A DNA stretch of 64,000 nt from Bacteroidota bacterium (GTDB lineage Bacteria > Bacteroidota > Bacteroidia > Flavobacteriales > Weeksellaceae), in NCBI GenBank assembly GCA_023393915.1, contig JAEXBS010000043.1, positions 138,402 to 202,401 of the forward strand, in the 5' to 3' direction. A program made the position numbers and the translations under genes. Shown here piece after piece: positions 34,049 to 42,832 of the stretch (positions are counted from its first letter, which is position 1; each line of letters starts with the position of its first letter). The notes under the pieces were generated by a model. The model did no database searches. It was given only the letters and a program-made list of their open reading frames with translations, and was not told where the DNA came from.

Positions 34049-35719
34049 TTAGTCTTCAGAATCCTTGCGCTTTTTGAAAGGTTTAGTAATCAAATCCCAA
34101 CCAAAGAAAAGTACTAAAACAAGTACAGCAACCCACCAATAAGATGTTTTATGAAGATCTCCTGTATTGCTGGCCTTAAACATTCTATCCCAACGGATTT
34201 TTTTACCATTGGCCTGGTAAGAGGAAGAGGCATCAGTAAAGAGTCCTTCAACGCTGAGCCATGTAAACATAGGCTTTCCTACAATATGGGTTTCAGGTAC
34301 GTACCCGAAAAATCGAGAATCTAAAGAGGCATCGCGGTTATCACCGATCATCATGTAATAGTCGTACTTCACTGTATAAGAATCGGTAGGATTCCCATTG
34401 ATAATAATTTTGCCTTCTTTTTCTTCTACTGTATTTCCTTCGTGCTTTTCAATAAGTTTACGGTATTCCACTAAATTTTCTGAATTGAGTTTTAAAACAT
34501 CTCCTTTCTTCGGCACCGTTAAAGGACCGTACCAATCCACATTCCAAGGTCTATTCATCGGAAAGATCGTAGAAGACAGATTCAACTTTTTACTAGGAAC
34601 CATGCGCTGCTCTTGAATCGATCGATTGATGTCCGGATAGTAACTAATGTCCGCTTCTCCTTGTTTTTCAATAATCTCTTGCATTTGCACGACTTGAGGA
34701 AGTGCGCGAATTTCCTTGGCCACCTGATCAGTGAGTCCTTGGAAACGATAGTAATACCCTGTGTCCATGGATTGTTCCATAACAGGAAGAAAACCGTAGA
34801 CATCGTAGAGCCCTGGAACATTAAGCTGTGAAGAGGTTAGAACCTCAAAAGAATGCTGGACTTCTTGGTCTCCCATTCTTTGCTCGGGCTTTCCGTTCAC
34901 TATTAGTTTTCCCTCTTTAAATTCCAGAGTGTCTCCAGGCCCTGCTACCAAACGCTTCACATAGGGATCCTTACGATCAATAGCTACATGTACAGAGTCG
35001 TCCGGATAGTTGAAAACAACAATGTCATTTCGCTCTGGTTTTTCCCATCCAGGTAATCGTAAATAAGGAAGCTTAATGGCTTCTACATAGGATTTGGGAT
35101 CGTCTTTAGGATTCCCCTGCTCTCCCCTGTCCATAAGTGTTCCTTGAACAAAAGGTACGGCTACAGGACGCATCGGCATGCGAAAACCGTAGTTAAGTTT
35201 ATTTACGAATAAAAAATCCCCTACCAGCATGGTACGCTCCATAGAGCCTGTTGGGATTCCAAAGGGTTGAGTGATAAAGGTGTGTACAATCGTTGCAAAT
35301 ACAACAGCAAAAGTGACACTTCCAAGAAAAGACTCTTTTTTGCGTTCTTCTTTTGTCTCACCTGGAAGCATAAAATCGTCCTCGTCTAATTCCACGTCTT
35401 TACTGTAATTCACTGTGGCCATATAAAGAAAGGGCAACAAAACAGTAAGCAGTCTTTGAACAATAGTGGTCTTACCAAAAAGCCTCATAAGGTACAGGTG
35501 AAAGACCGACATCATAATGGGACCTACAATTGGCAAGTAAGCCAGTGCACACCACCAAGTGGAATGCTCTGCTTTCTTTAAAATCAGGTAATAATTATAA
35601 AAGGGAACAAATGCCATTAGTGGGGAATACCCCATTTTCTTAAAAAGTTTCCACGTTGAAATCCCCATTAACAGGGAAAGAATTACAACGTAGAGCGTAT
35701 AAGTAAGCAAATAATTCAT
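34049..35719 (-). CDS. lepB: Signal peptidase I, large Bacteroidota form
   Basis: Cleaves signal peptides of exported proteins at the periplasmic face. The 556-residue form has a polytopic N-terminus (about 1-110, four hydrophobic stretches with GYSPLMAFVPFYNYY), then a membrane helix before the catalytic domain. The nucleophile is in PTGSMERTML near 160, the general base Lys in YVKRLVAGPGDTL near 248, and the closing motif IGDNRDASLDSRFFG near 455. A long insertion between the latter two, and a C-terminal membrane helix, account for the size. It is part of the dapB-lepB block. Confidence 0.93.
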   Translation of the reverse strand: MNYLLTYTLYVVILSLLMGISTWKLFKKMGYSPLMAFVPFYNYYLILKKAEHSTWWCALAYLPIVGPIMMSVFHLYLMRLFGKTTIVQRLLTVLLPFLYMATVNYSKDVELDEDDFMLPGETKEERKKESFLGSVTFAVVFATIVHTFITQPFGIPTGSMERTMLVGDFLFVNKLNYGFRMPMRPVAVPFVQGTLMDRGEQGNPKDDPKSYVEAIKLPYLRLPGWEKPERNDIVVFNYPDDSVHVAIDRKDPYVKRLVAGPGDTLEFKEGKLIVNGKPEQRMGDQEVQHSFEVLTSSQLNVPGLYDVYGFLPVMEQSMDTGYYYRFQGLTDQVAKEIRALPQVVQMQEIIEKQGEADISYYPDINRSIQEQRMVPSKKLNLSSTIFPMNRPWNVDWYGPLTVPKKGDVLKLNSENLVEYRKLIEKHEGNTVEEKEGKIIINGNPTDSYTVKYDYYMMIGDNRDASLDSRFFGYVPETHIVGKPMFTWLSVEGLFTDASSSYQANGKKIRWDRMFKASNTGDLHKTSYWWVAVLVLVLFFGWDLITKPFKKRKDSED

Positions 35720-35782
35720 AGTAATTTAGTTCTTGGTAGCGTATCCTATTAGTTAAAAAGGTATTGAAGTTGTTACACGGGG

Positions 35783-36484
35783 CTATAATGAAAGTACATC
35801 TTTCATGGAAAAAACGCCTTTTTTATCAGCAATCCATTCCGCCGCTAATACTGCGCCTAATGCAAATCCGCTTCTACTATGGGCGGTGTGCTTAATTTCA
35901 ATTTCATCTACATCACTTCGGTAATAAACACTGTGCGTGCCGGGTACTTCATCTTCTCTTAGGGCGTAAATGCCGATTTGTTCCTTCTCTGTTTCGTGCA
36001 GTTTCCAGGATTCGTATTCGGAATGATTCGCAATTACACCTTCTGCCAAAGAAATAGCCGTTCCACTAGGAGCATCTTTTTTATGCGTGTGGTGGATTTC
36101 TTCCATCTGCACGCGATACTCATTAAATCGACTCATTAATTTAGACAACTGTTCATTAAGAGCGAAAAACAGGTTGACACCTAATGAAAAATTTGATCCG
36201 TATAAAAATGCGGTATTGTTTTTAAGAGCAAGAGCTTGCGCTTCCTCTAAACGGTCTAGCCATCCAGTAGTTCCACTAATAACAGGAACCCCTAGAGCTA
36301 GTGCGGCCGAGATATTTTCAAAAGCGGCCTCAGGTTGAGAAAACTCAATCACCACTTGGGCATCATTCAAATTTTCTTTGGTTGGAGTTTCCTTTAGACG
36401 AGCGGTGATTTCGTGTCCTTTATTTTGAGCGATGATTTCTATCGCTTGACCCATTTTTCCGTAGCCTACTAAAGCTATTTTCAT
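35783..36484 (-). CDS. dapB: 4-hydroxy-tetrahydrodipicolinate reductase
   Basis: The NAD(P)H-dependent step of lysine/diaminopimelate synthesis. At 233 residues it has the Rossmann start KIALVGYGKMGQ, ISGTTGW near 90, the catalytic EIHHTHKKDAPSGTAI near 130-146 (His and Lys present) and the C-terminal HTAHSRSGFALGAV. It is shorter than the E. coli enzyme, as usual in this phylum. It overlaps nearly with the DUF5683 gene upstream (4-base gap). Confidence 0.95.
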   Translation of the reverse strand: MKIALVGYGKMGQAIEIIAQNKGHEITARLKETPTKENLNDAQVVIEFSQPEAAFENISAALALGVPVISGTTGWLDRLEEAQALALKNNTAFLYGSNFSLGVNLFFALNEQLSKLMSRFNEYRVQMEEIHHTHKKDAPSGTAISLAEGVIANHSEYESWKLHETEKEQIGIYALREDEVPGTHSVYYRSDVDEIEIKHTAHSRSGFALGAVLAAEWIADKKGVFSMKDVLSL

Positions 36485-36488
36485 GCAT

Positions 36489-37106
36489 TTAGAATTTAAA
36501 ATTAAGACTTAAGCCCGCTTTTGAACCTTGAACAGCCAGTGGATCGTAAATGACCGTAGGGCTTAAAGCAAGATCCGGATCATTTCGCTGATCAAAAAGA
36601 TGCGCATCCACAACGGCATCCATAATATTTAAGATATAAACCAGACCGGTTATAGCAACGGAATAATCTCGCTGTCGCTTCATTCGGTCTTGGGTTCTTC
36701 CTAAGGCTTCTTTCGTAATTCCAGGAATGTCAGAGAATTCGTGAGGCAGGCCATTAAGCTGCGCAATGTAAGCCTCTCGATAGCGCTTGTATTGCTTATC
36801 ATTGTATAGCGTAACCCCTACTCCAGTACCTATAGCTCCCCAAACAATAGGGATTTTCCAATACTTCCGGTTGTAATACTGTCCAAGGCCGGGAAGCACA
36901 GCAGAATACAATCCTGCCTTGGTTGGATTGTATTTGGGCCGCTCTATAGTATTAGCCTTTTCAATATCTTCTAATACCGCGTCCGTGCCTTTAATGGTAT
37001 CTGTAACTGCCTGATCCGTAGAGGACCTAATAGTATCATTAGTAGTTACTTGAGCGCTAAACCCAAGGGAAAATAAAACAAAGAAAAAAAGTAAAGTAGT
37101 TCGCAT
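36489..37106 (-). CDS. DUF5683 family protein
   Basis: A 205-residue protein with a signal peptide (to FSAQ) and a conserved core KAGLYSAVLPGLGQYYNRKYWKIP (residues about 62-85; partly hydrophobic) plus a second hydrophobic segment near 90-100. Function unknown. Its ATG overlaps the parB stop by one base (TAATG), so it is translationally coupled to parB. The fixed position between parB and dapB is typical for Flavobacteriia and suggests an envelope role. Confidence 0.85.
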   Translation of the reverse strand: MRTTLLFFFVLFSLGFSAQVTTNDTIRSSTDQAVTDTIKGTDAVLEDIEKANTIERPKYNPTKAGLYSAVLPGLGQYYNRKYWKIPIVWGAIGTGVGVTLYNDKQYKRYREAYIAQLNGLPHEFSDIPGITKEALGRTQDRMKRQRDYSVAITGLVYILNIMDAVVDAHLFDQRNDPDLALSPTVIYDPLAVQGSKAGLSLNFKF

Positions 37107-37993
37107 TAGCTAAAATGAGAAAGGATGGCTTCTAATTCTTTCTCGTCTTTAAAATCCAGAATAATTTTCCCTTTTCGACCTCCCGAAAGGGATTTGATTT
37201 CAACCTTCACATCCAAAGTATCTGAAAGTCTCTTCTGCGCTTTTTTAAGTTCATTGGAAAGCGGTTTCTTTTCTTTTACTGAAGTACTTTTTGGAGATTT
37301 CAAATTAGCGGCTAATTGCTCCGATTGTCTCACATTAAGACCCTCTTTTAAAATGGTTTCAAAGAGTCTTTTCTGATCCTCTTCCTCTTCCAAGCTAAGT
37401 ACGGCACGTCCATGTCCCGCAGAAATAACTCCACTTCGAATTGCATTTTGAACATCAGGACTCAGTTTTAAGAGTCGAATGGAATTGGTAATAGTGCTTC
37501 GCTCTTTTCCTACCCTTTGACTTAAGTTCTCTTGAGTCATCCCAATCTCATCCAAAAGTCTTTGGTAGGTAAGTGCGATTTCAATAGAATCTAAATCTTC
37601 TCTTTGAATGTTTTCGACAAGCGCCATTTCTAATAGCTCTTGATCATTCACCAGTCGAATATAAGCAGGTATCGTTTTAAGACCTGCCAATTTAGAGGCC
37701 CGGTAACGACGTTCTCCAGAAATAATTTCGTAGCGATCCGCATCTTTTCTTACCGTGATGGGCTGAATCACTCCTAGAGCTTTTATGCTCATAGATAAAT
37801 CTTCTAAAGCCTTTTCATCAAAATAAGTTCTAGGTTGCGTTGCATTAGGGTATATGTTTTCAATAGGAACTTCAACAATCTGTCCAACAAAAATTTCAGC
37901 CCCTTGATCAGTTGCTGAATTTATTGACACAGCAGACTCGGCATTTAAAATCGCACCAAGCCCTCTTCCCATAGCTCTTTTTTTATCTTTCAA
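37106..37993 (-). CDS. parB: Chromosome partitioning protein ParB
   Basis: A 295-residue DNA-binding CTPase that loads at parS and works with ParA. The ParB/Srx CTP-binding segment is at IENIYPNATQPRTYFDEKAL and ISGERRYRASKLAGL; LVENIQREDL and the helix-turn-helix (MTQENLSQRVGKERSTITNSIRLL) follow; the C-terminal dimer region is Lys-rich. The frame begins with TTG (KDKKRAMGRGLGAIL), overlapping parA by 11 bases; an ATG seven codons later is the alternative, but the basic run before GRGL is normal in the family. Confidence 0.95.
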   Translation of the reverse strand: MKDKKRAMGRGLGAILNAESAVSINSATDQGAEIFVGQIVEVPIENIYPNATQPRTYFDEKALEDLSMSIKALGVIQPITVRKDADRYEIISGERRYRASKLAGLKTIPAYIRLVNDQELLEMALVENIQREDLDSIEIALTYQRLLDEIGMTQENLSQRVGKERSTITNSIRLLKLSPDVQNAIRSGVISAGHGRAVLSLEEEEDQKRLFETILKEGLNVRQSEQLAANLKSPKSTSVKEKKPLSNELKKAQKRLSDTLDVKVEIKSLSGGRKGKIILDFKDEKELEAILSHFS

Positions 37994-38780
37994 CTTCTTC
38001 TTTTTTAGTATTAGGTTCGAGATTTTCGTTCTTTAATATCACCTCCTCTGCTAGTTGGATGTATTGAATCGCTCCTTTGCTTTCTGCATCGTACATCAAA
38101 ATACTTTCACCAAAACTTGGTGCTTCACTTAATCTCACATTTCTAGCAATAATGGTATCAAACACCATTTCTGGAAAATGAGAATTCACTTCTTCTACCA
38201 CTTGATTGGAAAGTCGAAGTCTGGAATCATACATGGTTAGTAAAAGTCCTTCAATATCCAAGTCCGGATTGTGAATTTTTTGAACATTTTTAATGGTATT
38301 GAGTAGCTTCCCAAGTCCTTCCAGGGCAAAATATTCACACTGAATCGGTATAATCACCGAATCTGCCGCAGTCAATGCATTTACCGTGATAAGCCCAAGA
38401 CTAGGAGCACAATCAATTATAATATAATCGTACTGCTCTTTAATCGATTTAAGGGAATTGCGAAGCATGTATTCACGCTTCGTTTTATCTACTAGTTCTA
38501 TTTCTGCTGCTACTAAATCAATATGGGAAGGAACGATATCCAAATTGGGTGAGGTGGTTCTTTGAATACATTGTTCCACTTGAGCACTATGCTCAAGAAG
38601 ATTGTAGGTCGAATACTGAACTTCCTCAACTCCTAAACCTGATGTGGCATTGGCCTGAGGATCTGCATCGATGAGCAGGATCCGCTTCTCAAGTACCCCC
38701 AAAGCTGCAGCTAAATTAACTGCGGTTGTGGTTTTTCCTACACCCCCTTTTTGATTTGCAACTCCTATGATTTTAGCCAT
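37983..38780 (-). CDS. parA: Chromosome partitioning ATPase ParA
   Basis: A 265-residue Walker-type ATPase (Soj group) that moves ParB-parS complexes over the nucleoid. The deviant Walker A motif KGGVGKTTTAVNLA is at 11-24, with LIDADPQANATSG near 38 and DCAPSLGLITVNAL near 120. It is short, with no N-terminal HTH, as in chromosomal ParA. It overlaps parB and is the first gene of the parA-parB-DUF5683-dapB-lepB string. Confidence 0.97.
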   Translation of the reverse strand: MAKIIGVANQKGGVGKTTTAVNLAAALGVLEKRILLIDADPQANATSGLGVEEVQYSTYNLLEHSAQVEQCIQRTTSPNLDIVPSHIDLVAAEIELVDKTKREYMLRNSLKSIKEQYDYIIIDCAPSLGLITVNALTAADSVIIPIQCEYFALEGLGKLLNTIKNVQKIHNPDLDIEGLLLTMYDSRLRLSNQVVEEVNSHFPEMVFDTIIARNVRLSEAPSFGESILMYDAESKGAIQYIQLAEEVILKNENLEPNTKKEEVER

Positions 38781-38888
38781 CTTGCTTTTTATTAATCTTC
38801 AAAAATACACTTTTTTTACTCTGTGCCTAATTTCGCTGAGCCGAGCTCTAATCAATCTATTGAAATACAGTAGTTTATTATTCAAAAA

Positions 38889-38923
38889 AATTATCCACAA
38901 CCCGGAAAGAATTGTGGATAATT
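38889..38923. promoter_or_regulatory. Inverted pair of perfect DnaA boxes; also a possible terminator
   Basis: TTATCCACA at 38891-38899 and its inverse TGTGGATAA at 38913-38921 are exact DnaA-box consensus matches, forming a 12-bp perfect inverted repeat (AATTATCCACAA / TTGTGGATAATT). On the minus strand seven T residues follow, so the same sequence can serve as the terminator of the TonB-type gene. It lies between that gene and parA. Confidence 0.55.
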
Positions 38924-38940
38924 CACTTCAATAAAGGAGC

Positions 38941-39780
38941 TTACTCAAACTGCATTGAGACCGGAAAATTAAAATAACTTCTTACGGCTTTTCCACCCAC
39001 TTTTGCCGGCTGCCATTTCCCTCTAATTGAGCGAACGGTTCTCTCCGCTTCTTTATTGAACTTTTCACTAGGGCCGCTAGCTTTCACATGACTTAAAGAT
39101 CCATCTTTTTCAATCACGAAAACAACGCTCGTTTTATAAAGTTCCCCGGTATTTTCGAAAGCGCTTGTATTAAATCGTTGAACTACTTGATTTCTAAACT
39201 GATCAATTCCTCCTTTATACAGCGCTTTTTCATCCACTAAAGTCATGACTTCATTAGACTCTGGGGGCGAGATCACCTTTTCTTCTGTGGGCTCAGAAGC
39301 TCCGGGAGAAACTTCGGGTCCGGGAGCTACCAAAGGAGGAGTCGCGGTAATTTCCTTGCCTGCTGATGTTTCCACAGAGGCCAGTGCATTGCTGAGCTCT
39401 TCCTTTGCAATAGGCTGCTTCTCCTTGACTACTTCCCTTTTTGGTATAGGTACTGAAGTATCAACGGTCTTTATTTTATCTGCAGGTACGGATAAAGTCT
39501 TCGGAGGGTCCTTTTTTTCCACAGGACTTACCGGATCGATCATGACCCAAGAAGAAGGCGTCACATTTTCTGTAGCTGACTCCGTATTATTAAAAGAATT
39601 TGAAAGTATAAAAGGAATCATAATAGCCAAGGTAGCCGCACCAACTCCAATAATAAGAGCACGGGTTACTATTTCTTGATACTCGCTTCTCATGGCATAG
39701 GCGCCATAAGATTTGTTTCGGTTTTGGAACACTACTTCATCCAAAGAGCTCCTGGAGGAAGAAACTATCATCTTTTTCAT
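38941..39780 (-). CDS. TonB-family energy transducer
   Basis: A 279-residue inner-membrane protein. I start at MKKMIVSSS because the cytoplasmic segment LDEVVFQNRNKSYGAYAMR that follows is the standard start in Bacteroidota TonB proteins. One membrane helix (TRALIIGVGAATLAIMIPFIL), a Pro-rich spacer (KKDPPKTL; ATPPLVAPGPEVSPGASEP) and a C-terminal TonB domain (KGGIDQFRNQV; VIEKDGSLSHVKASGPS; GKWQPAKVGGKAVRSYFNFP) follow. It should transmit proton-motive energy to TonB-dependent transporters, possibly SusC. exbB and exbD are not adjacent. Confidence 0.88.
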   Translation of the reverse strand: MKKMIVSSSRSSLDEVVFQNRNKSYGAYAMRSEYQEIVTRALIIGVGAATLAIMIPFILSNSFNNTESATENVTPSSWVMIDPVSPVEKKDPPKTLSVPADKIKTVDTSVPIPKREVVKEKQPIAKEELSNALASVETSAGKEITATPPLVAPGPEVSPGASEPTEEKVISPPESNEVMTLVDEKALYKGGIDQFRNQVVQRFNTSAFENTGELYKTSVVFVIEKDGSLSHVKASGPSEKFNKEAERTVRSIRGKWQPAKVGGKAVRSYFNFPVSMQFE

Positions 39781-39917
39781 ATCGATTGTAGGTATTTGGT
39801 TAAAATATAAACTAGAGAGAATTTCCATATTCACCTTACTAGCTTGTATATACCTACCATATCTCAACAAGAATGCCAAACCAATAGCTATTTGCTATCC
39901 ATATCAAAAATTAGATA

Positions 39918-39948
39918 CAAATTTACTATTCACAGCTTAGCAAATAAA
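39918..39948 (-). promoter_or_regulatory. Promoter of the TonB-family gene
   Basis: On the minus strand, TTTA (39945-39948), 19 bases, then TAAATTTG (39918-39925). It predicts a leader of about 130 bases. The remaining part of the 320-base gap to purA holds only the purA terminator. Confidence 0.55.
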
Positions 39949-40039
39949 GATCATGCGATCCACGATTCCACAAATAAATTGCGCATCGTGAAAACTACCT
40001 AACTACAAGCACTACTAAAAAAAAGCCTAATTGATTGCA

Positions 40040-40080
40040 TAAAAAAGCCTCCAACCGCGAATTATCGGTTGAAGGCTTTA
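40040..40080 (-). terminator. Terminator after purA
   Basis: A long stem (AAAGCCTCCAACCG / CGGTTGAAGGCTTT, one mismatch) with an 8-base loop and six T residues on the minus strand. Confidence 0.88.
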
Positions 40081-40101
40081 TTTTAAGTAGTAGAGTAACT
40101 T

Positions 40102-41388
40102 TTAAAAAAGTTCTTTTCTTATAATGTTCTGGCTACGCTCCGGTCCTACAGAAACCAAATAAACATTGATTCCTAAGTACTCTTCAATGAACTCAATGTA
40201 TTTTTTCGCGTTGGTAGGGAGTTCATCGTAGGTACGAGCATGCGAAATATCTTCTTCCCAACCTTCAAGATGCTCATAAATAGGTTTGTATTTTGCAAGC
40301 TTCGTCGTAGACGAAGTGAAATAATCAATCTTTTTACCGTCCTCTGTTTCGTAATGCGTTACGATTTTTAGTGGCTGGATCCCAGAAAGAACATCGAGTT
40401 TCGTGATAACAAGATTGTTAATCCCATTAATCATGCACGCATGTTTTAATGAAACCAGGTCAAGCCATCCCGTTCTTCTTGGACGACCTGTGGTAGCTCC
40501 AAATTCATTACCTACTTTTCGCATACGCTCGCCGATTTCATCATTGAGCTCAGAAGGGAAAGGTCCATTCCCTACTCTTGTGGTGTAGGCTTTTGAAACG
40601 CCAATTAAGTTTTCAAGTGCAGTCGGAGGAACTCCTGCTCCCGCACAAACTCCTCCGGTGGAAGGTGAAGAGGAAGTCACATAAGGATAAGTTCCAAAAT
40701 CCACATCAAGCATTAAGGCCTGCGCTCCTTCAAAAAGAACGTTCTTCCCAGCTTTGATCGCTTCATTCAATTCTACTTCAGTATCGACAATCCGGTCTTT
40801 TAATCGCTCACCTAAAGCTAGAAACTCGTTGTATATTTCTTCAAAATCAAGTGTTGGCTTTTCAAAATACTTATCAAAAAGTGCATTTTTAACCCTTAGA
40901 TTTTTTTCAATTTTCTCTTTTAAAACCTCTGGATTCAATAAGTCGATCATTCGGATTCCAACACGAGCAATCTTGTCTTCATAACAAGGACCAATCCCTT
41001 TTTTGGTCGTTCCGATTTCGGTTCCTCCTTGTTCTTCTTCTCGGTAAGTATCCAGAAGGATGTGGTACGGCATGATAACATGAGCTCTTCTTGAGATCAC
41101 AACATGATCCGTTTTCATTCCTTTGCTTTCAAGTTGTTCAATTTCTCTAATAAAAGATTTAGGGTTCACCACTACTCCATTAGCAATGATGCATTTTCCT
41201 TTGCACTGAAGCACTCCAGAAGGAAGCAAGTGAAGAACAAACTTTTCATCGCCTACATAAACGGTATGTCCCGCGTTATCACCACCTTGGTAACGTACAA
41301 CATAATCGGACTTAGCACTTAAAACATCCGTAATTTTACCTTTTCCTTCATCTCCGTACTGAAGACCTACGACCACATATGTAGACAT
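40102..41388 (-). CDS. purA: Adenylosuccinate synthase
   Basis: Joins IMP and aspartate with GTP to form adenylosuccinate in AMP synthesis. The 428-residue enzyme starts MSTYVVVGLQYGDEGKGK with the GTP P-loop, then DNAGHTVYVG, IGTTKKGIGPCYEDK, LFEGAQALMLDVDFGTYPYVT and the GRPRRTGWLDL segment. I use the ATG two codons inside the open frame, whose first codon is TTG. It has its own promoter and terminator and is divergent from hpt, so both genes of IMP use lie back to back. Confidence 0.97.
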   Translation of the reverse strand: MSTYVVVGLQYGDEGKGKITDVLSAKSDYVVRYQGGDNAGHTVYVGDEKFVLHLLPSGVLQCKGKCIIANGVVVNPKSFIREIEQLESKGMKTDHVVISRRAHVIMPYHILLDTYREEEQGGTEIGTTKKGIGPCYEDKIARVGIRMIDLLNPEVLKEKIEKNLRVKNALFDKYFEKPTLDFEEIYNEFLALGERLKDRIVDTEVELNEAIKAGKNVLFEGAQALMLDVDFGTYPYVTSSSPSTGGVCAGAGVPPTALENLIGVSKAYTTRVGNGPFPSELNDEIGERMRKVGNEFGATTGRPRRTGWLDLVSLKHACMINGINNLVITKLDVLSGIQPLKIVTHYETEDGKKIDYFTSSTTKLAKYKPIYEHLEGWEEDISHARTYDELPTNAKKYIEFIEEYLGINVYLVSVGPERSQNIIRKELF

Positions 41389-41414
41389 AAACAATTAGAT
41401 TTTTTTGATTCGCA

Positions 41415-41446
41415 CAAATTTAGCTCTTAAATAAAAGGTGCACAAA
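41415..41446 (-). promoter_or_regulatory. Promoter of purA
   Basis: On the minus strand, TTTG (41443-41446), a 20-base spacer and TAAATTTG (41415-41422); start of transcription about 20 bases before the ATG. Confidence 0.65.
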
Positions 41447-41592
41447 CCGTAAGCACACATTTTTTCAAAATCCTTTATTAAACCACTACTAATCCTTTAT
41501 TACAGATACATAAAAATAATAGAAAAGTTATCTTCTCCCCCTTTTAAATCCTCTACTTTTATAAAGAAAAACTCAAGCTCACAAAAAATTAG

Positions 41593-41600
41593 TAAATTTG
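41593..41600 (+). promoter_or_regulatory. -7 box of the hpt-adk-obg operon
   Basis: TAAATTTG matches the -7 consensus 18 bases before the hpt ATG. A matching -33 element is not evident. Confidence 0.45.
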
Positions 41601-41618
41601 CATTTTGCTTCTAATTCA

Positions 41619-42173
41619 ATGAGTAGAATACAAATCCACGACAAAGAATTCGTGCCCTATTTAAAGCACGACGACATCCAAGAAATGATTAAATCCCTTG
41701 CCTTAAAGGTTTATGAGGATTATAAGGACGAAACTCCGGTATTTATCGGTGTACTAAATGGAGTTATTATGTTTTTCGCTGACTTCATGAAGTACTATCC
41801 AGGTCCTTGTGAAATCGCGTTTCTTCAAGTTAGTTCCTATTCAGGTACCCAAAGTACGGGAATAGTATACAAGAAAATGGAACTGACAAAAGAAGTAGAA
41901 GGAAGGCACATTATTCTTATGGAGGACATTGTCGATACTGGGGGCACCATTGAAAGTTTATTTGAATATTTCAAAAACACCCACAGACCGAAATCATTAA
42001 AAGTAGCTACCTTACTTTTAAAACCAGAAGTATTTAAAAAGAATTTTCAAATCGATTATGTTGCCAAGGAAATTCCAAACAAATTCGTTTTAGGTTACGG
42101 TCTAGATTACGATGAATTGGGACGCAATCTTCCAGACCTCTATCAGTTGGCTGAAGGAAGAATTAACCACTAG
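41619..42173 (+). CDS. hpt: Hypoxanthine phosphoribosyltransferase
   Basis: Salvages hypoxanthine (and guanine) to IMP/GMP with PRPP. The 184-residue form begins MSRIQIHDKEF; the longer frame starts with a TTG at the promoter. Motifs: FIGVLNGVIMFFADF, the flexible loop VSSYSGTQSTG, the PRPP-binding IILMEDIVDTGGTI near 105-118 and FVLGYGLDYDELGRNLPD. First gene of a plus-strand operon with adk and obg. Confidence 0.95.
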   Translation: MSRIQIHDKEFVPYLKHDDIQEMIKSLALKVYEDYKDETPVFIGVLNGVIMFFADFMKYYPGPCEIAFLQVSSYSGTQSTGIVYKKMELTKEVEGRHIILMEDIVDTGGTIESLFEYFKNTHRPKSLKVATLLLKPEVFKKNFQIDYVAKEIPNKFVLGYGLDYDELGRNLPDLYQLAEGRINH

Positions 42174-42200
42174 TAGTTAGAAATCAATTTTTTTATAGAT

Positions 42201-42788
42201 ATGATCAACATTGTACTTTTTGGTCCTCCGGGAAGTGGAAAAGGAACGCAGGCTCAAAACCTGATAGAAAAATTCAATTTAAAACAAATCTCTACTGGAG
42301 ACTTGTTTCGTTACAACATCAAAAACGAAACGCCCCTAGGCACCCTTGCTAAATCCTACATGGACAAAGGAGAACTCGTTCCGGATCAAGTAACCATTGA
42401 TATGCTTACGGAAGAAGTTAAGAATTCTTCTCAGGCCAATGGAATTATTTTTGATGGTTTCCCTAGAACAGTAGAACAAACTCACGCCTTAGAAACGATT
42501 GTAAAAGAAGTACTAAACGAACAGATCGATGTTTGCCTTTCGCTAATAGTTGAGGATGAAATTTTGGTAGAAAGATTATTGAAGAGAGGAGAAACTAGTG
42601 GAAGAAGCGACGATAGCAACGAAGAGATCATTCGCAACAGAATCCGTGAATACTACAAAAAAACTGCAGAAGTAGCGGAGCTTTATAAACAACAAGGAAA
42701 ATACGTTGAAATAAACGGTGTAGGAGAAATTGATGAGATCTCTCAACTTCTCTTCAGCGAGATCGAAAAATTACCTAAAAAAGGTTAA
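42201..42788 (+). CDS. adk: Adenylate kinase
   Basis: Interconverts ATP + AMP and 2 ADP. A 195-residue short form with P-loop GPPGSGKGTQAQ (residues 7-18), KFNLKQISTGDLFR, IFDGFPRTVEQ and RGETSGRSDDSNEEIIRNR. The LID is short and has no zinc Cys cluster, as is normal for short adenylate kinases. It follows hpt by 27 bases and precedes obg by 44. Confidence 0.96.
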   Translation: MINIVLFGPPGSGKGTQAQNLIEKFNLKQISTGDLFRYNIKNETPLGTLAKSYMDKGELVPDQVTIDMLTEEVKNSSQANGIIFDGFPRTVEQTHALETIVKEVLNEQIDVCLSLIVEDEILVERLLKRGETSGRSDDSNEEIIRNRIREYYKKTAEVAELYKQQGKYVEINGVGEIDEISQLLFSEIEKLPKKG

Positions 42789-42832
42789 TTAATTTCAATT
42801 TATCCCCTGCCATAAGTAACTAAATAAGTAAT

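Noticed and set aside
37106..38780. Search for parS near parAB
   Set aside because: I looked for the palindrome around CACGTG; the few CACGTG hits (in the SusD and obg genes) are not flanked by the TTTC/GAAA arms of parS.
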